Assembly: GCF_021647475.1 (NCBI RefSeq)
Contig: NZ_JAKIUR010000051.1
Span: 1 to 19,674 of the forward strand
Reading direction: 5' to 3'
Source: Lutibacter sp.
GTDB lineage: Bacteria; Bacteroidota; Bacteroidia; Flavobacteriales; Flavobacteriaceae
Length of the DNA: 19,674 bases
The position numbers and the translations under genes were made by a program. The notes beneath the pieces were generated by a model. It made no database searches and was not told the DNA's origin. It was given only the letters and a program-made list of their open reading frames with translations. Positions 15,845-19,674 of the stretch are shown here, one piece after another. The stretch's first letter is position 1; every line of letters starts with the position of its first letter.

Positions 15845-17236
15845 ATGAAGTATTTAATAACATTTATACTATTAATTACCATGTTTGGTTGTTCTAAACA
15901 AAACCAATCAGGAAAAAATGACATCTATTTTGGGGGAGATATTATTAATCCAAAATCAAAATATGTATTGTTTTTAAAAGATGATAAAGTTTTAGATACC
16001 ATTAATTTAGATAAAAATAATCGATTTATTGCTAAATTTAAACATTTAAAAGAAGGCTTATATACCTTTAAACATGGGGTAGAATTTCAATATGTTTATT
16101 TACAACCATCTGATAGCGTTTTAGTTAGATTAAACACCTGGAACTTTGATGAATCATTAGTTTTTAGCGGAAAAGGAAGTACTAAAAATGAATTTCTAAT
16201 TAATTTATTTTTACAAAATGAAAAAGATGATAAAGCAATGTCTAGATACTTTAATTTAGGACAAAATCAATTTCAAAATAAAATTAATTTACTAGCTAAA
16301 AAACGTCAAGAAAATTTTAAAATTTTTTTATCCTTAGAAAAGGATAAAATAAGTGATAATTTTAAAAGATTAATAAATACTGCTATTTATTATCCATTAT
16401 ATAGTTTAAAAGAAATTTATCCATACTACAATAAAATTGCAAATAATAAAAAAGAGTTTCCTATAATAAAACCTAGCTTTTATAACTATAGAAATAAAGT
16501 AAATTTAAATGAAAAATCATTAGTTTCCTTTTATCCTTACCAAAATTATATTATTAGTTATTTGTATAATTTAAGTTATCAAAATAACGATATTAATAAC
16601 AATAATTTAACCAATACATTATTAAATGAAATTGTTAAACATATTAAATTAAAAAAATTTAAAAATACATTACTTAAACGTGTGGTTCTTAATGATTTTT
16701 TAAAAAGTGAATCTACTTGTAATATTAATAATAACACCTTAAAAATATTTTTAAAACATTGTACAAATCCAGATTACAGAAAACAAATTATAAATTTGGT
16801 ACACGACAGTAAGTATGTTAAAAATAATGAATTGTTGCATAATTTTAACGTTAAAACATATACTGATAAAACTAAAAACATTAGAGATCTTATAAAAGGT
16901 AAAAACACGGTTATCTATTTCTGGTCTAATGAGTTTATGTCTTCTGACTATTTAGTTAGTAGAATAAAATATTTAGAAAATACTTATCCTAAAATATTAT
17001 TTATTGGAATTCATTTAAATCATGAAAAAATTGATTTAACAACAGATCCTAAATTAAAATTATTAAATATAAACCATCAATTAAAATTGACTGCTGATAG
17101 TTATGCTAATCAATTTTTAGTGAGCAACTACCCAAGAACCATTATAATTAATAAAAACGGAATAGTTGTTAATGGGTTTACTTACCTAGGTTCCAGATAT
17201 TTAAATACTCAATTAGATAAATTAGCTTTAAATTAA
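15845..17236 (+). CDS. Lipoprotein with a C-terminal thioredoxin/TlpA-like fold lacking CxxC
   Basis: A 463-residue protein with a lipoprotein signal (KYLITFILLITMFGC, lipidated Cys16) and a serine/lysine/asparagine-rich linker after it. The N-terminal 100 residues resemble the DUF4369-type beta domain often found before flavobacterial TlpA proteins (short strands YVLFLKDDKVLDTINLDK, YVYLQPSDSVLVRL). A long, Asn/Lys-rich helical middle follows. The C-terminal region (about 340-463) has the thioredoxin pattern: NTVIYFWSNEF at 354-364, then ILFIGIHLNHE, and VSNYPRTIIINKNGIVV with the expected cis-proline (P430). The active-site Cys-x-x-Cys expected after the tryptophan is absent (W360-SNEFMSSD), so thiol-disulfide exchange is unlikely. 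A role in binding or in assembling envelope proteins is possible. It is a single gene with its own promoter. Confidence 0.82.
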   Translation: MKYLITFILLITMFGCSKQNQSGKNDIYFGGDIINPKSKYVLFLKDDKVLDTINLDKNNRFIAKFKHLKEGLYTFKHGVEFQYVYLQPSDSVLVRLNTWNFDESLVFSGKGSTKNEFLINLFLQNEKDDKAMSRYFNLGQNQFQNKINLLAKKRQENFKIFLSLEKDKISDNFKRLINTAIYYPLYSLKEIYPYYNKIANNKKEFPIIKPSFYNYRNKVNLNEKSLVSFYPYQNYIISYLYNLSYQNNDINNNNLTNTLLNEIVKHIKLKKFKNTLLKRVVLNDFLKSESTCNINNNTLKIFLKHCTNPDYRKQIINLVHDSKYVKNNELLHNFNVKTYTDKTKNIRDLIKGKNTVIYFWSNEFMSSDYLVSRIKYLENTYPKILFIGIHLNHEKIDLTTDPKLKLLNINHQLKLTADSYANQFLVSNYPRTIIINKNGIVVNGFTYLGSRYLNTQLDKLALN

Positions 17237-17265
17237 AAAAAAAGCTGATAAACAAAATTAAAGTG

Positions 17266-17273
17266 TATCTTTG
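17266..17273 (+). promoter_or_regulatory. Promoter -7 element of the DEAD-box helicase gene
   Basis: TATCTTTG fits TAnnTTTG exactly and lies 55 nt before the ATG at 17329, giving a leader of roughly 45-50 nt. That leader contains AACCGGTT and is GC-richer than the surroundings. Confidence 0.6.
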
Positions 17274-17328
17274 CCCGTTTTTTAACCGGTTTATAGATGG
17301 GCGTCTGTAGATCACTAATACATACAGA

Positions 17329-19134
17329 ATGTCGACATTTACAGAGCTAGGGCTTAATAATAATATTATTAAGGCACTAACCGATTTAGGGTACGAAAAT
17401 CCTACAGAAATTCAAGAAAAAGCAATTCCACAAGTTTTAGCTTCAAAAGTAGATTTAAAAGCTTTTGCACAAACAGGAACAGGTAAAACAGCTGCTTTTA
17501 GTTTACCAATTTTAGAACAAATTGACACTAAAAGCAACGATACTCAAGCCATAATTTTATCTCCAACAAGAGAATTAGCAATACAAATTGCTAAAAATAT
17601 TGCTGAATTTTCATCTCATATGGATGGATTTAGAGTAGCTGCCGTTTATGGTGGTTCTAATATTGATGAACAAATTAGAAAACTTAAAAAAGGAGTTCAA
17701 ATTGTTGTTGGAACACCTGGCAGAACAGTAGATTTGATAAAAAGAAAGCAATTAAAATTAGCCAATGTAAAGTGGTTGGTTTTAGATGAAGCTGATGAAA
17801 TGCTTAACATGGGCTTTAAAGATGAATTAGACAAAGTTTTAGCAGTAACACCAAAAGAAAAACAAACCTTATTGTTTTCTGCAACTTTTCCAAGAGAAGT
17901 TGAAAGTATTGCAAAAAACTACATGCATAAACCCGTTGAAATTAGTGCTGGACAAAAAAATAGAGGTGCAGATAAAGTTACGCACCAATATTATGTGGTT
18001 TCAGAAAGAAACAGATATGCAGCTTTAAAAAGAATTGCCGATGTTAATCCTGATATTTATAGTATTGTTTTTTGTAGAACTCGTAGAGAAACACAAGAAA
18101 TTGCTGATAAATTAATAAAAGATGGCTATAATGCCGATGCACTTCACGGAGATTTATCTCAAGCACAACGAGATAGCGTTATGGGAAAATTTCGTCAAAA
18201 AAACTTACAACTTCTAATTGCTACCGATGTTGCCGCTAGAGGATTAGATGTTACCGATTTAACCCACGTAATAAACCATAAATTACCAGATCAAATTGAA
18301 TCATATACCCATAGAAGTGGTAGAACTGGCCGTGCAGGTAAAGAAGGTATTTCAATTGCCATTGTTACTCAAAGAGAAAAAGGAAAACTTCGTCCTATTG
18401 AAAGATTAATTGGTAAAAAATTTATGAGTACTCCTATTCCAACAGGAAAGGAAATTTGCCACAATCAACTTTTAAAATTAATTGATAAGGTAAAAGATAT
18501 TAATATTAATGAAACTGAAATTAAAGATTTTTTACCATCCATTTATGAAAAATTAGAAGGATTAGATCGTGAAGAATTGATAAAACGATTTGTTTCTTTA
18601 GAATTCAATACATTTTTAACCTATTACCAAAACGCTCCTGACTTAAATGATAGCGAACACATGCAAGGTGATCGCCGTTCTGACTCAAGAGGAAGAAGTA
18701 GAAATGATGAAAATATGTCTCGTTTCTTTATTAATATTGGTAGAAAAGACAAATTAAATCCAGCAAAATTAATTGGTTTAATTAATGATCAAAAAATTTC
18801 TAATAATATTGAAATAGGTCAAATTGAAATTTTAGACACTTTTTCATTTTTTGAATTAGATAAAAATTATACCGATGAAACTATCGCTATTTTTAAACAA
18901 AATGATGTTGAATTTGATGGAAGAAGTGTAAATGTAGAAATTACTGAGAAAAAACGTTCAGGAGGAAGAAGAAGCGGAGGAAGAGATGGAGGAAGAAGAT
19001 CTAGCGGAAGTGGTGATCGAAAAAGAAGCAGTGATAGAAAACCAAGTGGAGATTTCAGCAGATTCGGAAGAAAACGCTCTGATAATAAAAGTGCTTTTTT
19101 TGGAAAAAAAACTTCTAAAAGAAGAAAAGGATAA
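17329..19134 (+). CDS. DEAD-box ATP-dependent RNA helicase (DeaD/CshA-like) with DbpA-type RNA-binding domain
   Basis: A 601-residue RNA helicase. All DEAD-box motifs are present: the Q motif (FTELGLNNNI...PTEIQ, 4-29), Walker A AQTGTGKT (47-54), PTRELA (79-84), TPGR (129-132), DEAD (153-156), SAT (184-186), FCRTRRE (248-254), LHGDLSQAQRD (272-282), ATDVAARGLD (298-307) and HRSGRTGRAG (328-337). After a linker, residues about 464-538 form a DbpA/DeaD-type RNA-recognition domain (SRFFINIGRKDKLNPAKLIG ... FDGRSVNVEI). The last 60 residues are a basic Arg/Gly/Ser/Lys-rich tail (for example SGGRRSGGRDGGRRSS) expected to bind RNA unspecifically. Likely roles are ribosome assembly, RNA decay and cold adaptation. 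It is a single gene between its own promoter and a hairpin terminator. Confidence 0.96.
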   Translation: MSTFTELGLNNNIIKALTDLGYENPTEIQEKAIPQVLASKVDLKAFAQTGTGKTAAFSLPILEQIDTKSNDTQAIILSPTRELAIQIAKNIAEFSSHMDGFRVAAVYGGSNIDEQIRKLKKGVQIVVGTPGRTVDLIKRKQLKLANVKWLVLDEADEMLNMGFKDELDKVLAVTPKEKQTLLFSATFPREVESIAKNYMHKPVEISAGQKNRGADKVTHQYYVVSERNRYAALKRIADVNPDIYSIVFCRTRRETQEIADKLIKDGYNADALHGDLSQAQRDSVMGKFRQKNLQLLIATDVAARGLDVTDLTHVINHKLPDQIESYTHRSGRTGRAGKEGISIAIVTQREKGKLRPIERLIGKKFMSTPIPTGKEICHNQLLKLIDKVKDININETEIKDFLPSIYEKLEGLDREELIKRFVSLEFNTFLTYYQNAPDLNDSEHMQGDRRSDSRGRSRNDENMSRFFINIGRKDKLNPAKLIGLINDQKISNNIEIGQIEILDTFSFFELDKNYTDETIAIFKQNDVEFDGRSVNVEITEKKRSGGRRSGGRDGGRRSSGSGDRKRSSDRKPSGDFSRFGRKRSDNKSAFFGKKTSKRRKG

Positions 19135-19171
19135 ATAAAAAAGTTTCCTAAAAATACTATTTTGTAGTAAC

Positions 19172-19208
19172 AATTGTAAAGAATAAAAATTAATTGGTCT
19201 TTACAATT
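19172..19208 (+). terminator. Terminator-like hairpin after the helicase gene
   Basis: Perfect 11-bp inverted repeat AATTGTAAAGA (19172-19182) and TCTTTACAATT (19198-19208) with a 15-nt loop, 37 nt after the helicase stop. The following sequence is T/A-rich (TTATATAAATTT) rather than a pure T run, so efficiency is uncertain. Confidence 0.65.
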
Positions 19209-19245
19209 TTATATAAATTTATAGCTGTATTTTAGTAAATGATAA

Positions 19246-19320
19246 ATGAATAAAACAATTCAGATATTAATATTCTTTTTAATTTTTATTTCTTGTAATA
19301 AAGATAATGTATTATACTGA
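19246..19320 (+). pseudogene. 5' fragment of a small lipoprotein gene interrupted by an insertion sequence
   Basis: ATG at 19246 opens a frame encoding a lipoprotein signal peptide: MNKTIQILIFFLIFISC, with Cys17 as the lipidation site, followed by NKDNVLY. It then stops at TGA (19318-19320). The TGA appears to be the first bases of an insertion sequence, since the sequence from here onward leads into an IS3-type transposase on the other strand. The mature part of the protein is lost from this side; the remainder, if present, would lie beyond the other end of the element, outside the window. The product family cannot be identified from 24 residues. Confidence 0.6.
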
Positions 19321-19353
19321 TATAGGTTGACCTTTTTATTGTTAATTTTGCTC

Positions 19354-19403
19354 GTTCAAAAGATTTTTTTCAGCAGTTTAGAAGGCAAAAAAATAGTTTG
19401 AAC
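19354..19403. repeat. Long inverted repeat inside the IS 3' terminal region
   Basis: GTTCAAAAGATTTTTTT (19354-19370) pairs with AAAAAAATAGTTTGAAC (19387-19403), 15 of 17 positions, around a 16-nt loop. An outer pair TGACCT (19328-19333) and AGGTCA (19405-19410) is nested around it. It lies between the transposase stop and the element end. It may terminate transcription or block read-through into the element. Confidence 0.6.
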
Positions 19404-19414
19404 TAGGTCAGTTT

Positions 19415-19674
19415 TTAAATTGTTAGTTCAGTCAAATTTACATTATTTTTCCGATAGGATTTATATTTTATATTTGGATTTAAATGCACTTCTGCCGGTT
19501 TTCTTAAATCCAGACTAAAAGGTGTTCTTAGATTGTTGTAAATATAGACAGCTTGTTTAGTTATCTTTTGAGCAATATCGGTATTTTTAATGGTTTGTTT
19601 TAATCCATATTCATATTTAAGGGTTCTGTTAATTCGCTCTGCAATGGCGTTTTCGTATGGGTCATATTGCTCTG
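19415..19674 (-). CDS. IS3-family transposase (OrfB, DDE integrase core), C-terminal part
   Basis: The last 85 residues of a transposase; the frame is open at the window edge (first complete codon 19672-19670) and ends TAA at 19415. The motif DPYENAIAERINRTLKYEYG at its start is the characteristic region around the third catalytic acidic residue (E) of the DDE domain in IS3-type OrfB. It is followed by YIYNNLRTPFSLDLRKPAEV, matching the usual YNxxRPHxxLxxxxPxxx ending. The protein catalyses transposition of the element by cut-and-join of its ends. The N-terminal part, including the first two catalytic aspartates and OrfA, lies outside the window. Confidence 0.9.
   Translation of the reverse strand, partial: EQYDPYENAIAERINRTLKYEYGLKQTIKNTDIAQKITKQAVYIYNNLRTPFSLDLRKPAEVHLNPNIKYKSYRKNNVNLTELTI

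Larger units (their letters stand above)
19318..19674 (-). mobile_element. IS3-family insertion sequence, 3' end (partial)
   Basis: The window ends inside an insertion element. Its transposase reads on the minus strand and ends at 19415. About 97 nt of non-coding terminal sequence follow up to the probable element edge at TGATATAGGTTGACC (19318 on the plus strand). IS3-family ends normally begin with TG. The edge is placed where the lipoprotein frame is broken; the second end, terminal inverted repeat and target duplication lie outside the window, so the exact border is inferred. Confidence 0.65.

Noticed and set aside
18957..19060. Purine-rich GGAGGAAGA-like tandem pattern
   Set aside because: It encodes the Arg/Gly/Ser-rich tail of the helicase, so it is explained by the protein rather than by a DNA repeat element.

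Overview
The window is AT-rich bacterial chromosomal DNA, most likely from a marine or aquatic member of the Bacteroidota, class Flavobacteriia. The evidence is the low GC content, promoters of the TAnnTTTG (-7) type in front of several genes, near absence of Shine-Dalgarno sequences, and typical flavobacterial protein types: a TlpA/DUF4369-like lipoprotein, an ECF sigma/membrane/periplasmic 'sensor' trio, and a split PntAA/PntAB/PntB transhydrogenase. I cannot name a genus from sequence alone.

Layout. (1) 100-6524, minus strand: a compact operon hyfB-hyfC-hyfE-hyfF-hyfG for a membrane complex related to complex I and group 4 hydrogenases. The HyfG large subunit has lost all four Ni-Fe cysteine ligands, so this is an energy-converting-hydrogenase-related (Ehr-type) complex and not a hydrogenase. 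hyfC is split by a -1 frameshift exactly at a T TTT TTA heptamer. (2) 6636-7403, minus strand: a PhnP-like metallo-beta-lactamase-fold hydrolase. (3) 7404-7795: a divergent intergenic region with a possible 29-codon ORF followed by a terminator-like hairpin. (4) 7796-10610, plus strand: pntAA-pntAB-pntB, the proton-translocating NAD(P) transhydrogenase, ending in a strong terminator. (5) 10712-12166: a conserved soluble protein of unknown function. (6) 12225-13882: ECF sigma factor, single-pass membrane protein with three N-terminal repeats (probable anti-sigma factor) and small secreted Spy/CpxP-like sensor protein. (7) 13883-14040: convergent intergenic region with a hairpin-bearing element that looks like a dispersed repeat. 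(8) 14041-15666, minus strand: YbiT-like ABC-F protein with a destroyed second Walker A. (9) 15845-17236: thioredoxin-fold lipoprotein without CxxC. (10) 17329-19134: DEAD-box RNA helicase with a DbpA-type RNA-binding domain and an RG-rich tail. (11) 19246-19674: the start of a small lipoprotein gene cut by an IS3-family insertion sequence whose 3' part runs off the window.

How they fit together. Two blocks handle membrane energy: the Ehr-type complex (ion-translocating antiporter-like subunits HyfB and HyfF, membrane-arm subunits HyfC and HyfE, non-hydrogenase HyfG) and the transhydrogenase, which couples the proton gradient to NADH/NADPH exchange. They are divergently oriented around the MBL hydrolase, so a shared physiological role is possible but unproven. 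The sigma/anti-sigma/sensor trio looks like a self-contained envelope-stress module. The remaining genes (ABC-F, helicase) act in translation and RNA metabolism.

The most unusual signals are the cysteine-free HyfG with its shortened C-terminus, the in-frame slippery site in hyfC, the one-sided ATP sites of the ABC-F protein, the triplicated motif in the membrane protein of the sigma module, and the IS-interrupted lipoprotein.
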